53,977 nt of DNA from CALARM01 sp964431735 (GTDB lineage Bacteria > Vulcanimicrobiota > SpSt-956 > JAKJGF01). Within the stretch, counting starts at the first letter, position 1. Every line of letters starts with the position of its first letter. Location: assembly GCA_964431735.1 (NCBI GenBank), contig CAYSLJ010000024.1, forward strand, positions 1-53,977. The letters are read 5' to 3'. Positions 25,863-35,572 of this stretch are shown in pieces. The notes below the pieces were generated by a model. It saw only the letters and a program-made list of their open reading frames with translations. It searched no databases and was not told the DNA's origin. The translations under genes and the position numbers were made by a program.

Positions 25863-28145
25863 TTAAAAAGTCTGCCCGATACCTATTACTATACGGCCAC
25901 CTCCGCCTTCATTTTTAATTGCATAATCAACCCTTATGGCACCTATGCCGAGAGCGGGTACTGCAACTCTAATACCAATACCTTCATCAGTTTTTATATT
26001 ATCAAACAATCCATTTACAGCATCTCGCTGTGTTGCATTACCTGCATCAAAGAAAATAGCACCCTGAAGTACTCTGCTCTTTAATATGGGGAACCTGTAT
26101 TCAGCCTGAAATAAAAATACTCTATCACCTAAAAATTCACCCTGTTCATAGGCTCTCAACGTATCATTTCCTCCAAGATAAAACTGATCGGAAAGAGGTA
26201 AGTCTCCCGTACTGGTTCCGCCTAAAACTCTGAAAGCCAGAGTATGTTCTCCTATAGGAAAATATTTTCTTGTATCAAAACTGTATTTACTGAAATCGAA
26301 ATCTCCTCCAAGCCATCCGGCATGTTCAAGAGAAAAATTGGTAAAAAAACCTGAATGAGTATCGGCATAATTATCTCTCGTATCATAAAGGCCTGAAAAC
26401 ATAACGCTTCTGATATCACCGGTACCTGTATTTCTTGCAAGAGCAGGATTATCTCTTGTAGGGGTAGAGAAAGAATCAACCTGGCTGATCTTAAGAGTTC
26501 CGTAAAGTCTGAACTCATCTGTAACAGGCTGACCTACAGTAAGACTGCAACCGGTTCTCTTGTCAGTAAAAAGAGCATATGACTGACCGGAAATATTATA
26601 TATAGATTGACGCTGTTCTTCGAATACACTGTAATAAACACTTGCACCTATTGAGAGACCTGAATCTGTAAGATATGGTTCCATATAAGTTATATTATAA
26701 TTAGTGACAAGTCCCCCTCTCTGGAGCAGTAATTGAATGCTCCTGCCTGTACCGAACAGATTTCTTTCAGAAAGGGTTATACTGCCAGTTATACCTTCGT
26801 TTCTGGATCCTCCGCTGAAACCAACGCCTGCAGTTGCAAGGCCTGTCTTGGCTTCCTTTACCTGTATTTCAAGAATGAAATATCCCGGTTTACCGGTAGG
26901 TTTTGGAACAACACTTACATCTTCAAAAAATTGAAGATTATTAATCCTCTGAATATCATCTGAGAGTAATTTTTTATTTATTATATCTCCTTCTTTAATT
27001 TTTCTTAGTTCTCTTAATATGACTTCATCTTTTGTCTTTGTATTGCCAGAAACAACAAATTTTTCTACTCTTGCCTCTGTAATAATATAAGTAACAACTC
27101 CTTCCGGAGAGGTTTCGGCTGTAAGAGGTTGATCTATTATAAGAGACTGATCATCATATAATTTTGAAATAGCTGCAAGGTCTCTGTTTACAGCAAGTAC
27201 ATTCAGATAGTCTCCCGGCTTTGATGAAACCGATTTTCTGAGAGTATCTGAGTCAATGGCAGTATTACCGGAAAAATCTATTCCTGTAACCTTCATACCT
27301 TCTACAATACTGAGAAGAAATACGCCCGGTTCAGGAGTAGAAAGCTCTGCAATATGAGTAGGAACACCTGTCATTCCAAGTTCCTGAGAATAATAATCAT
27401 TTATGGCCTTTAAATCTTTCTCAAAAGTGCTGGAATTAAATATCTGCCCCACTTTAGTATTCATAAGATTTAAAAGTTCCTGAGCAGAAACCAGTTCATT
27501 CCCTTTAAATTCAATTTTTTTCACTTTAGGATTCTCAAGAACACGAAAAATTACCCTTATACCGTCTTCAGTAATCTCGGGATCAAATTTTACATCTGTA
27601 AAATAACCCAGTTCAAAAATACCCTGGAGATCCTTTTGAAGTTGTTCAGTTGACATAGTATCTCCCGGTTTTGTAGCTACAACAGCCATGACTTCTTCAG
27701 ACGGTACATACTGATTTCCCTGAATATTCACTTCAACTATTTTCTCTCTGGAAAAAGGTGTGTCAGGTTTCACAGATATGGAACCCGTATTGGGATCAGT
27801 ATGTTTTATCTCGTCAGGTGTTTTAGTAACTTCAGGTAAAGGAATTTCCGATTTTTCAACAGGACGCTCCAGAATTATACCATCTTTTCTACTATCTGCT
27901 TCATGTTGATTAATTTTTTGAGATACTTTTGTTACAGGATTACCTGCCACATCAGGCATTGAAACAGGATTGCTTGATACATCAGGTATTGAAGCAGAAT
28001 TTTTTTCTACAGGCGAGTCTATGTTTATATATTCATTTTCTGCAAAAACAGGCAATGAAAAAGTCATCAAGAGTAAAGAAATGCAAAATAAAGACAGATA
28101 ATAATTTTTCAGCTTATTTTGTTTGATTAAATACTTAAAACCCAC
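25863..28145 (-). CDS. bamA: Outer-membrane protein assembly factor BamA (Omp85)
   Basis: 760 residues. A signal peptide (to about residue 35, VFAENEY) is followed by an unusual low-complexity, Pro/Val-rich linker to about 130, then about four POTRA domains (EVNIQGNQ, KIEFKGNELV, GIDFSGNT, KFVVSGNTKT) and the Omp85 barrel from about 435. The protein ends in Phe, as expected of an outer-membrane barrel. The usual RGY/F loop motif reads LRAY here. The start is GTG at 28145 with AAGGGGG upstream. Encoded ahead of three Skp-like chaperones, it inserts barrels into the outer membrane. Confidence 0.93.
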   Translation of the reverse strand: MGFKYLIKQNKLKNYYLSLFCISLLLMTFSLPVFAENEYINIDSPVEKNSASIPDVSSNPVSMPDVAGNPVTKVSQKINQHEADSRKDGIILERPVEKSEIPLPEVTKTPDEIKHTDPNTGSISVKPDTPFSREKIVEVNIQGNQYVPSEEVMAVVATKPGDTMSTEQLQKDLQGIFELGYFTDVKFDPEITEDGIRVIFRVLENPKVKKIEFKGNELVSAQELLNLMNTKVGQIFNSSTFEKDLKAINDYYSQELGMTGVPTHIAELSTPEPGVFLLSIVEGMKVTGIDFSGNTAIDSDTLRKSVSSKPGDYLNVLAVNRDLAAISKLYDDQSLIIDQPLTAETSPEGVVTYIITEARVEKFVVSGNTKTKDEVILRELRKIKEGDIINKKLLSDDIQRINNLQFFEDVSVVPKPTGKPGYFILEIQVKEAKTGLATAGVGFSGGSRNEGITGSITLSERNLFGTGRSIQLLLQRGGLVTNYNITYMEPYLTDSGLSIGASVYYSVFEEQRQSIYNISGQSYALFTDKRTGCSLTVGQPVTDEFRLYGTLKISQVDSFSTPTRDNPALARNTGTGDIRSVMFSGLYDTRDNYADTHSGFFTNFSLEHAGWLGGDFDFSKYSFDTRKYFPIGEHTLAFRVLGGTSTGDLPLSDQFYLGGNDTLRAYEQGEFLGDRVFLFQAEYRFPILKSRVLQGAIFFDAGNATQRDAVNGLFDNIKTDEGIGIRVAVPALGIGAIRVDYAIKNEGGGGRIVIGIGQTF

Positions 28146-28305
28146 TGAAACTAGCCCCCTTTATATTAAATTGTATGTCTGCATTTTCGACAGTAAGGCC
28201 TTTATTCCTTCCATGCAGATAAAGAATAGAAAGTCAGAATTTATAAAAACGATAAATTATTCATTGCAAAAAACATGCCATTTTTTAGAATTTTCTATTA
28301 AACAT

Positions 28306-28333
28306 ATTTCAACTTGCAGATTTCAACTTGCAG
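28306..28333. repeat. Tandem 14-bp repeat downstream of murA
   Basis: ATTTCAACTTGCAG occurs twice in immediate succession (2 x 14 bp, a multiple of seven), ending 5 bases beyond the murA stop. The remaining murA-bamA gap (28146-28305) shows no gene. Confidence 0.85.
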
Positions 28334-28338
28334 ACTGC

Positions 28339-29598
28339 TTAATTTTCAACTCTTGCTACCTGGGCACCAAGGCTGTTAAGATTATGTTCTATAGATTTGT
28401 ATCCTCTGTCTATATATTCAATACCTGTAATTTCTGTAGTTCCGCATGCAACCAGACCTGCAAGAACTAGTGCCCCGCCTGCCCTCAAATCAGAAGCTTC
28501 TACCGGTGCATCTGTCAGTTTATCAACACCTGTAATAACAGCTGTTCTGTCTACGAGCCTTATCTTTGAACCGAGTCTTCTCAATTCATCAACATAGTTA
28601 AATCTGGCGTCGAATATAGTTTCTTCTATAAAACTTGTACCATCTGAGATTGTAAGAAATGCTGCCATAGGAGCATGTAAATCAGTAGGGAATCCGGGAT
28701 AAGGTGAAGTAATTATATCAACGGGATAGACACGTCTTTTACCTTTTACTCTGATATAGTTTTTACCTCTTATAACTTCTATATTGGCACTTTCAAGTTT
28801 GCTTAAAAAAGCCTCCAGAAATTGCGAAGAAATACCATCGATTGTAATATCCCCGCGGGTAATAGCGCCGGCAAGTAAATAAGTACCTGCTTCTATGCGA
28901 TCAGAGATTATGTCATATTCAATTCCCCTGAGTTGAGAAACTCCGTCTATTCTGATAGTTCCGTCATTCAGGCTATAAATTTTAGCTCCAGCAGCATTTA
29001 AAAAAGAGGCAAGATCGAAAACTTCCGGTTCTTTGGCAGCATTTTCAAGTATAGTAGTTCCTCCGGCAAGGGTTGCAGCCATCATAATATTTTTAGTAGC
29101 CCCCACACTTGCCCTGCCTATATAAATTCTATTTCCCTGAAGTTTTCTGGCTGTAGCTTTCACGTAACCATGTTCTAGAGAAACATCTGATCCGAGAAGA
29201 CGAAAACCGTCTAAATGAAAATTCACAGCTCTTGTCCCGAGTACACATCCACCGGGAAGGGGAACTTCTGCACAGAGAAATCTTGCAAGTAAAGCTCCAG
29301 CTACGTCAAAAGAAGCATGAATCTTTCTGACAAGATGATAGGGAGCACGGGTTGACGATACTCCATCTGTATTGATAAAAAGAGATTCTTCTTTTTTATC
29401 ATATGATACTTTCGCACCCAGTTCTCTTAAAAGATCCATCATGACCCATACATCTGTAATATCAGGGATTCTTCTGAGTAACACATCTCCCTTTACAAGA
29501 ATACATGCAGCCATAATAGGGAGGGCAGCATTTTTTGCTCCGTTTGCCCTGAGCCTGCCCTTTAATTTTTTTCCGCCTGTAACCATTAATTTTTCCAT
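28339..29598 (-). CDS. murA: UDP-N-acetylglucosamine 1-carboxyvinyltransferase MurA
   Basis: 419 residues. NGAKNAALP at 19-27 and the active-site loop PGGC with Cys118 identify MurA; Cys at this position is the usual fosfomycin target. It transfers enolpyruvate to UDP-GlcNAc, the first peptidoglycan step. The ATG at 29598 has AAGGA 7 bases upstream; an in-frame TTG six bases earlier is not needed. It lies between atpC and bamA. Confidence 0.95.
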   Translation of the reverse strand: MEKLMVTGGKKLKGRLRANGAKNAALPIMAACILVKGDVLLRRIPDITDVWVMMDLLRELGAKVSYDKKEESLFINTDGVSSTRAPYHLVRKIHASFDVAGALLARFLCAEVPLPGGCVLGTRAVNFHLDGFRLLGSDVSLEHGYVKATARKLQGNRIYIGRASVGATKNIMMAATLAGGTTILENAAKEPEVFDLASFLNAAGAKIYSLNDGTIRIDGVSQLRGIEYDIISDRIEAGTYLLAGAITRGDITIDGISSQFLEAFLSKLESANIEVIRGKNYIRVKGKRRVYPVDIITSPYPGFPTDLHAPMAAFLTISDGTSFIEETIFDARFNYVDELRRLGSKIRLVDRTAVITGVDKLTDAPVEASDLRAGGALVLAGLVACGTTEITGIEYIDRGYKSIEHNLNSLGAQVARVEN

Positions 29599-29625
29599 AG
29601 TCAATTCCTTAATTTATATTAAAAT

Positions 29626-29653
29626 CGTGACGCGTGACGCATGATGCGTGACG
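29626..29653. repeat. CGTGACG heptamer array
   Basis: Units CGTGACG, CGTGACG, CATGATG, CGTGACG in the murA-atpC gap. Confidence 0.9.
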
Positions 29654-29695
29654 CGAAGTATGTTTAAAGCAGGTTTTTATAAAATACCGGGGATT

Positions 29696-30109
29696 TTAAT
29701 TGCCTTTCGAGCAAATATTGATTCTGGCAAGAATATACTGTAATTCTTTTTTTAATCTTTCCCTGGTCTGATTATCAACAGCTTCCAGTAAAGAAGAACG
29801 AATTTTTTCTAAAAGGATATTCTCTTCTTCTATGTTTATATCAGAACTTTCTGCTGCTTCGTCAACAAGAAGGGTTATATGATTTGAATTTACCTCCAGT
29901 AAACCTTCTTTCATAGCAAAATAAATCTCCCTGTTATCAGGAAGTCTTACCATTGTCTCTCCTGTAAGAACAGTAGTAAGTAAAGAAATATGATCAGGCA
30001 AAACTCCCAGACTGCTTAAAGGTCCCGGAGTTACCAGTATCTTTATTTCTCCACTGAATTTAATTGCTTCCGGAGTCACTATCTCCAGAGTCAGTTGTTT
30101 TTCTGCCAC
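29696..30109 (-). CDS. atpC: ATP synthase F1 subunit epsilon
   Basis: 137 residues. The N-terminal beta-sandwich (LEIVTPEAIKFSGEI, GPLSSLGVLPDHISLLT) and C-terminal helical hairpin are both present. It couples rotation of the central stalk to the c ring and regulates hydrolysis. The start is GTG at 30109 with GGAGG 10 bases upstream. A 268-base repeat-bearing gap separates it from atpD, unusually long for this pair. Confidence 0.93.
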   Translation of the reverse strand: MAEKQLTLEIVTPEAIKFSGEIKILVTPGPLSSLGVLPDHISLLTTVLTGETMVRLPDNREIYFAMKEGLLEVNSNHITLLVDEAAESSDINIEEENILLEKIRSSLLEAVDNQTRERLKKELQYILARINICSKGN

Positions 30110-30227
30110 TTAATGTTAACCTCCGACTTATCTTCTACATGCTGTCAGCACTAAATACGACACCGGATAATCTGTAATTTCGTCTCTTCCCCTGAGAACT
30201 TAACGCTCTGCGGGCGAATTGTTTAAA

Positions 30228-30289
30228 GTTGAGGGTTGAAGGTTGAGATTTGAAATCAATCCTGAACTCTCAACTCTCAACTCTCAACC
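30228..30289. repeat. GTTGAGA heptamer arrays, inverted pair
   Basis: GTTGAGG, GTTGAAG, GTTGAGA face three CTCAACT-type units, giving a stem of about 20 bp between atpD and atpC. Just beyond, AAAATTCCTATAC (30308-30320) matches a sub-motif of the hairpin element near lpxA. Confidence 0.85.
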
Positions 30290-30377
30290 ATATAATAGTT
30301 TAATCTAAAAATTCCTATACATTCAAGTTACCGGTCACAAAACCGTAATATGTCGGCATCTACCACATCAGATCTTT

Positions 30378-31811
30378 TTAACTCTGAGGAACACCTGTCA
30401 ATCGTGCCGCTTTATCCAGTACTTCCTCTATATTGCCTACCATATAAAAAGCCTGTTCAGGAAGATGATCAAGATGGCCTTTGACTATTTCCCTGAAACC
30501 TTTTACTGTTTCATCTTTTGTAACATATTTGCCTTTGAACCCTGTAAACTGTTCCGCCACAGAGAAAGGTTGAGAGAAGAATCTCTGGATTCTTCTTGCA
30601 CGGTTTACGGCAATCTTATCATCATCGGAAAGTTCTTCCATACCGAGAATGGCTATAATATCCTGTAAATCTTTATATCTCTGAAGTATTTCCTGGACCT
30701 GACGGGCTACATAATAATGTTCATCTCCAAGGAAACGTGGTTCCAGTAATCTTGAAGTTGAAGCCAGAGGATCTACGGCAGGATAAATACCCTGTTCCAC
30801 AATGGCTCTGTCAAGGACAGTAGTGGCATCAAGATGAGCAAAGGTTGTAGATACTGCAGGATCTGTTATATCATCGGCAGGAACATAAATGGCCTGCACA
30901 GATGTAATAGAACCTTTTTTAGTAGTTGTAATTCTTTCCTCAAGTGCTCCTACTTCTGTTGTAAGAGTGGGCTGATATCCGACGGCTGAAGGCATTCTTC
31001 CGAGAAGAGCAGACACTTCAGAACCGGCAAGGACGAAACGGAATATATTATCTATAAATAACAGTACATCCTGTCCTGCTTCATCTCTGAAATATTCGGC
31101 CAGTGTAACTCCTGCAAGTCCTATTCTCAATCTCACTCCCGGAGGTTCATCCATCTGGCCGAAAACAAGAGCAGTTTTATTGATAACTCCCGACTGATTC
31201 ATTTCAAGCCACAGATCATTCCCCTCTCTTGTTCTCTCCCCCACTCCTGCAAAAACAGAAAAACCTCCATGTTTTGTTGCCACATTACTTATCAATTCCT
31301 GAATAAGTACTGTTTTACCGACTCCTGCACCACCGAAGAGTCCTGTTTTACCGCCGCGGGAATATGGTGCTACAAGGTCTATAACCTTGATGCCTGTTTC
31401 AAACATTTTAACGGACGCATCCTGTTCTTCCAGACTCGGAGCAGGACGGTGTATGGGATATCTTAAAATGGAAGGATCGACAGGCCCTTTACCGTCAATA
31501 GGTTCACCTGAGACATTGAACATTCTTCCCAGCGTTTCTTTACCTACAGGTATCATAATGGGGTTTCCCGTATCTTCAACGTCCATACCTCTTTTCAATC
31601 CGTCCGTAGAGCCCATAGCAAGACATCGAACCTGGCTGTTTCCAAGATCACTCTGTACCTCTATAACCAGATAATCTGTAGAGCCTCTTGTCCCTATAAA
31701 ATCAGACGGATAGATAATATGTAAGGCATCATATATTTTAGGTAGCTGGCCGTCGGGGAATTCTACATCTACTACCGGGCCGATAATCTGAACTATTTTT
31801 CCTGTACTCAT
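30378..31811 (-). CDS. atpD: ATP synthase F1 subunit beta
   Basis: 477 residues. Walker A GGAGVGKTVL near 155, GERTREGNDL near 190, the Walker B region LLFIDNIFRF and the DELSEED-equivalent EELSDDD near 395 identify the catalytic subunit. AGGAG precedes the ATG at 31811. The upstream gap contains a CGTNACG array. Confidence 0.97.
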   Translation of the reverse strand: MSTGKIVQIIGPVVDVEFPDGQLPKIYDALHIIYPSDFIGTRGSTDYLVIEVQSDLGNSQVRCLAMGSTDGLKRGMDVEDTGNPIMIPVGKETLGRMFNVSGEPIDGKGPVDPSILRYPIHRPAPSLEEQDASVKMFETGIKVIDLVAPYSRGGKTGLFGGAGVGKTVLIQELISNVATKHGGFSVFAGVGERTREGNDLWLEMNQSGVINKTALVFGQMDEPPGVRLRIGLAGVTLAEYFRDEAGQDVLLFIDNIFRFVLAGSEVSALLGRMPSAVGYQPTLTTEVGALEERITTTKKGSITSVQAIYVPADDITDPAVSTTFAHLDATTVLDRAIVEQGIYPAVDPLASTSRLLEPRFLGDEHYYVARQVQEILQRYKDLQDIIAILGMEELSDDDKIAVNRARRIQRFFSQPFSVAEQFTGFKGKYVTKDETVKGFREIVKGHLDHLPEQAFYMVGNIEEVLDKAARLTGVPQS

Positions 31812-31831
31812 AAATTGACACTCCTAACTAT

Positions 31832-31869
31832 CGTGCCCCGTGACGCGTAAAGCGTAACGCGGGGTAACG
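31832..31869. repeat. CGTNACG heptamer array
   Basis: Units CGTGCCC, CGTGACG, CGTAAAG and CGTAACG, then CGGGGTAACG. It lies in the atpG-atpD gap just upstream of the atpD ribosome-binding site. Confidence 0.85.
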
Positions 31870-31957
31870 ATATTTCCTCTGAAGATATATTTTCTTATAA
31901 CCATATAACATATCAGGTTTCCTATCCAGGTAATCCCAGGAATTACCTTAATCCCCG

Positions 31958-32815
31958 TCACCGTTTGATAGATTCAGAACCGCTCGTAACTTCTATTATT
32001 TCTGTTGTAATAGCTTCCTGACGGGCTCTGTAAAACTTCAATGTAAGAGCCCTTATAAGTTCATCTGCATTATCTGTTGCATTTGTCATAGCCATAAGTC
32101 TGGCACCGAATTCTGATGCAATCGATTCTAAAACAATCTGATAAATCTGAACATATATATATTTGGGAATAATATAATCAAGCAGTCCCGCAGGAGACGG
32201 TTCCAGAATAAAATCACCTGTGTCAGTAATATGTTCCGCCGAAAATGAAACAGGTAAAAGTTTGAACAGGGTATTCTCCTGTTTCATTGTAGAAATATAT
32301 TTTCCATATATGAAATAAAGCTCGTCAAAATCTCCTGCTAAAAACATATCTGTCAGAATCTCACCTATTGCCATGCAACCGGAGTAATTCAGCTCTGCCA
32401 GATGGGGATAGGAAAAAGGTATGTGAACATTTCTTTTTGCATAAAATTTATGGGATTTATTACCAATAGGGATAAATAAAAATTCTTTATCGGTATACCT
32501 GGAAACAACTGAATCGGTAAGCCTGAAAATGTTATTATTAAAAGCACCGCACAGGCCTTTATCACCTGTTACAGGTACAATAGCAATTTTCTTCACATCT
32601 CTTTCTATCATCAATTTATGGGCAAAATTCTCATCAAGTCTGTTAAATACCCTGCTCATCATAGATTTTAATTTTTCAGAATAAGGTCTGCAGGCTATTA
32701 CGGCATTTTCCGCTTTTTTTATCCTTGCTGCTGCAACAAGTTTCATAGCCCTTGTTATTTCCTGGATATTTTCAACACCTTTTATTCTCTTTTTTACTTC
32801 TCTTGCTTTAGGCAT
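31958..32815 (-). CDS. atpG: ATP synthase F1 subunit gamma
   Basis: 285 residues. The N terminus VKKRIKGVENIQEITRAMK and the C terminus LTLKFYRARQEAITTEIIE are the two coiled-coil helices of the rotor, with the GDKGLCGAFN motif of the Rossmann part between them. No cyanobacterial regulatory insertion with paired cysteines is visible. Confidence 0.95.
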   Translation of the reverse strand: MPKAREVKKRIKGVENIQEITRAMKLVAAARIKKAENAVIACRPYSEKLKSMMSRVFNRLDENFAHKLMIERDVKKIAIVPVTGDKGLCGAFNNNIFRLTDSVVSRYTDKEFLFIPIGNKSHKFYAKRNVHIPFSYPHLAELNYSGCMAIGEILTDMFLAGDFDELYFIYGKYISTMKQENTLFKLLPVSFSAEHITDTGDFILEPSPAGLLDYIIPKYIYVQIYQIVLESIASEFGARLMAMTNATDNADELIRALTLKFYRARQEAITTEIIEVTSGSESIKR

Positions 32816-32861
32816 ATTTTACTCACTCTTTACAAAAATCTTCTGACCCGGACTATATTCG

Positions 32862-32887
32862 CGTTATACATTACACATCACGCATTA
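32862..32887. repeat. Degenerate CGTNACG heptamer array at the atpA 3' end
   Basis: Units CGTTATA, CATTACA, CATCACG and CATTA. The last unit provides the atpA stop codon (TAA on the minus strand). Confidence 0.7.
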
Positions 32888-34411
32888 AGACTCAGATTCC
32901 TCGGTTTTTACAAACATCTTTTTAAATTCTTCCAGAACTTTATCAAATTCCCGGGCCAGTTCATCGGAGAAATCTCCTGTTTCTTTTATATTACTCAGAA
33001 GGCCCCTGTGTTTTTCTTCCATATAAGTAAGATACTCTTTTTCAAAACGTTCTACATCTGTAAGACGAATATCATCTAAATAACCATTGGCAGCAGCATA
33101 TATGATAGCGACCTGTTTTTCTACAGGTATGGGCTGAAACTGTCTCTGTTTGAGAGATTCCAGAATACGTTCACCTCTGGTAAGCTGTGCCTGTGTGGCT
33201 TTATCAAGATCTGAACTGAATTTTGAAAAAGCAGCCAGTTCTCTGTACTGGGCAAGTTCAAGCCTCAGAGGGCCTGCAACCTTTTTCATAGCTTTTATCT
33301 GGGCAGAACCTCCCACTCTCGATACGGAAAGACCTGCATCCATTGCAGGGCGTATACCCTGATAAAACATATCTGTAGAAAGAATTATCTGGCCATCTGT
33401 AATTGAAATAAGATTTGTAGGAATATAGGCCGATACGTCTCCTACCTGTGTTTCATTGATAGGTAAAGCCGTAAGAGAGCCTCCTCCTTTTTCCTCACTG
33501 AGCTTTGAACTCCTTTCCAGGAGTCTGGAATGAAGGAAAAATACATCGCCCGGATAGGCTTCTCTTCCCGGCGGTCTTCTGAGAAGGAGTGATATTTCTC
33601 TATAGGCCTGGGCATGTTTTGTAAGATCATCATATATAATCAGTACATCTTTACCGTTATCTCTGAATTCCTCTCCCATAGCACAGCCGGCAAAAGGAGC
33701 AATATACAACAAAGAAGCAGGATCTTTTGCATTTGCCACCACTACTATTGTATAATCCATGGCTCCATGATGGGTCAAAACATCTACAACCTGGGCGACA
33801 GTAGACGTTTTCTGTCCTATTGCAACATATATACATATGACATTTTCTCTCTTTTGATTTATAATAGTATCAATCGCAATAGCAGTTTTACCTGTCTGGC
33901 GGTCACCTATTATAAGTTCTCTCTGCCCTCTTCCTATAGGTACAAGGGCATCTATTACCTTCAGGCCTGTCTGGAGCGGTTGTTTCACAGGTTGACGTTC
34001 TATAACCTTGGGAGCTACATATTCGATGGTTCTGAATTTATCCGTATATACAGACCCTTTACCATCGAGAGGCTGCCCCAGGGGATTTACAACTCTCCCT
34101 TTAAGAGCTTCTCCTACAGGAACCTGAATAATTTTCCCCGTTCTTTTTACAATATCCCCTTCCTGTATTTCTTTTGTATCACTGAGTATGACACATCCAA
34201 CATTATCTTCTTCCAGGTTAAGGGCAATACCGTAAACATTACCGGGAAACTCCAGCATTTCTCCTGATTGAACTGCTGTAAGTCCATGAATACGGGCAAT
34301 ATTATCTCCTACCTGAATAACAGTGCCTACGTCTACCTCCTCAAGGTCAGTCCGGTAATTGGCAATCTGCGCCTTCAAAATTGCCGTAATTTCTTCAGGC
34401 CTTATACTCAA
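32885..34411 (-). CDS. atpA: ATP synthase F1 subunit alpha
   Basis: 508 residues. Walker A GDRQTGKTAIA near 170 and the alpha signature VGGSAQIKAMK near 365 identify the non-catalytic subunit. The true start is almost certainly the TTG at 34411 (protein begins MSIRPEEI, the family start), with AAGAAGGTG 7 bases upstream; an in-frame GTG at 34441 would add an atypical 10-residue leader. The stop codon is supplied by a degenerate heptamer array. Confidence 0.96.
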   Translation of the reverse strand: MSIRPEEITAILKAQIANYRTDLEEVDVGTVIQVGDNIARIHGLTAVQSGEMLEFPGNVYGIALNLEEDNVGCVILSDTKEIQEGDIVKRTGKIIQVPVGEALKGRVVNPLGQPLDGKGSVYTDKFRTIEYVAPKVIERQPVKQPLQTGLKVIDALVPIGRGQRELIIGDRQTGKTAIAIDTIINQKRENVICIYVAIGQKTSTVAQVVDVLTHHGAMDYTIVVVANAKDPASLLYIAPFAGCAMGEEFRDNGKDVLIIYDDLTKHAQAYREISLLLRRPPGREAYPGDVFFLHSRLLERSSKLSEEKGGGSLTALPINETQVGDVSAYIPTNLISITDGQIILSTDMFYQGIRPAMDAGLSVSRVGGSAQIKAMKKVAGPLRLELAQYRELAAFSKFSSDLDKATQAQLTRGERILESLKQRQFQPIPVEKQVAIIYAAANGYLDDIRLTDVERFEKEYLTYMEEKHRGLLSNIKETGDFSDELAREFDKVLEEFKKMFVKTEESES

Positions 34412-34441
34412 ACTAAAAACACCTTCTTTCCAAAATCCCAC

Positions 34442-34504
34442 ATAAATTATTTAGATAAACTGCCTCTTTTTATCTAAATCCTGATTTTACGCCATTTAAA
34501 ATGA
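34442..34504 (-). promoter_or_regulatory. Conserved hairpin element upstream of atpA
   Basis: Read in the direction of atpA, TTTAGATAAA (34478-34469) pairs perfectly with TTTATCTAAA (34459-34450) around AAGAGGCAG. The upstream flank (TTCATTTTAAATGGCGTAAA) matches the lpxA copy, and TAATTTAT follows both. It lies between atpH and atpA, where most operons have almost no gap. Confidence 0.75.
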
Positions 34505-34517
34505 ATTTTTCTGTAAA

Positions 34518-35057
34518 TTATATACCGGACATTTCCTGTTCTATTCTATTTAAATGACCGGTCACACTGCCATCATAAATCTTATCTTCAATTCTGACTA
34601 TTAAGCCACCTATTATAGAAGAGTCAATGTTAATCTCAAGTTTAACACTTTTACCGGTTCTGGCCGAAAGGGCAGTTTCCAGTTCCTTCTGTTCCCTGAC
34701 ACCGGGAGGAAAAGCTGACGTAACGTAAGCGATTACAATATTGCTGTTTTCCAGAATTATCTGAGAAAAAATTTCCGATATACAGAAAAAAAGACTTTCT
34801 CTTTTTTTATCAACCAGTAAAGATATAAAATCAAAGGTTACCTTACACATACCGGAACCGAATATATTATAGAGAATTTCCTTTTTTTTAACAGAAGTTA
34901 TACGGGGAGAAAGGAGTATTTTCTTTAAATCTTCATTTCCATTCAATATATCTGTAAAATAAATTAATTCCTTTTCCACCTGATTTATTATATTCTGTTC
35001 AAGACAGACTGAATAAAGTGCCCCTGCATATCGCCTGGCAATGAGTCTATCGCTCAT
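34518..35057 (-). CDS. atpH: ATP synthase F1 subunit delta
   Basis: 179 residues. The N-terminal helical bundle (ARRYAGALYSVC) and the C-terminal motif IIGGLIVRIEDKIYDGSV are typical OSCP/delta signatures. It joins the peripheral stalk to F1. Its ATG overlaps the atpF stop by 4 bases. Confidence 0.95.
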   Translation of the reverse strand: MSDRLIARRYAGALYSVCLEQNIINQVEKELIYFTDILNGNEDLKKILLSPRITSVKKKEILYNIFGSGMCKVTFDFISLLVDKKRESLFFCISEIFSQIILENSNIVIAYVTSAFPPGVREQKELETALSARTGKSVKLEINIDSSIIGGLIVRIEDKIYDGSVTGHLNRIEQEMSGI

Positions 35058-35542
35058 GATTTAAGTTCTCCAATAAATTCATTTATCAACTCTCTGTTAG
35101 ATGCTTCGTCTATATTCTTTTTAATTAATCTGGAAGCTATGTTTACAGCAAGGCCGGACACATCCTTACGGAGTTCTCCTATGGCCTTTTCTTTTTCAAG
35201 ATTTATCTGATTCTGACCTTCCTGTTTCATCTTTATAACTTCTTCTCTACCCTTTTCCATAAGCTCAGCTTTAATCTTTTCTCCCTTTTGAGTGGCTTCA
35301 TTCACTATGGATTGAGCCTCTTTAAAAGATTCCTTTAACTTATCTTCATAATCCTGTTTGAATTTAAGGGCTTCTTCTTTAGCCTCTTCTGCTCTGTTTA
35401 GATCAGACGTTATTTTATCCTGTCTATCCTGTAAAATCCGCATTAAAGGTCGAAATAATTTCCACCTGAGAAGACCAAAAAGAATAAAGAAATTAATTAT
35501 CTGAACCAGTAAAGTTAAATCAGGAGCATTACCACTCTCCAT
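35054..35542 (-). CDS. atpF: ATP synthase F0 subunit b
   Basis: 162 residues. One N-terminal membrane helix (about 8-25) is followed by a long charged coiled coil, the peripheral stalk. Only one b gene is present; there is no b' as in cyanobacterial operons. AGGAG lies 9 bases upstream of the ATG. Confidence 0.94.
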   Translation of the reverse strand: MESGNAPDLTLLVQIINFFILFGLLRWKLFRPLMRILQDRQDKITSDLNRAEEAKEEALKFKQDYEDKLKESFKEAQSIVNEATQKGEKIKAELMEKGREEVIKMKQEGQNQINLEKEKAIGELRKDVSGLAVNIASRLIKKNIDEASNRELINEFIGELKS

Positions 35543-35572
35543 AATTCCAACTCCTAACCTGTTTTTATAATA

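Noticed and set aside
33614..34267. Plus-strand 217-residue frame opposite atpA
   Set aside because: Antisense shadow of a highly conserved gene, with biased composition and no recognisable domain.
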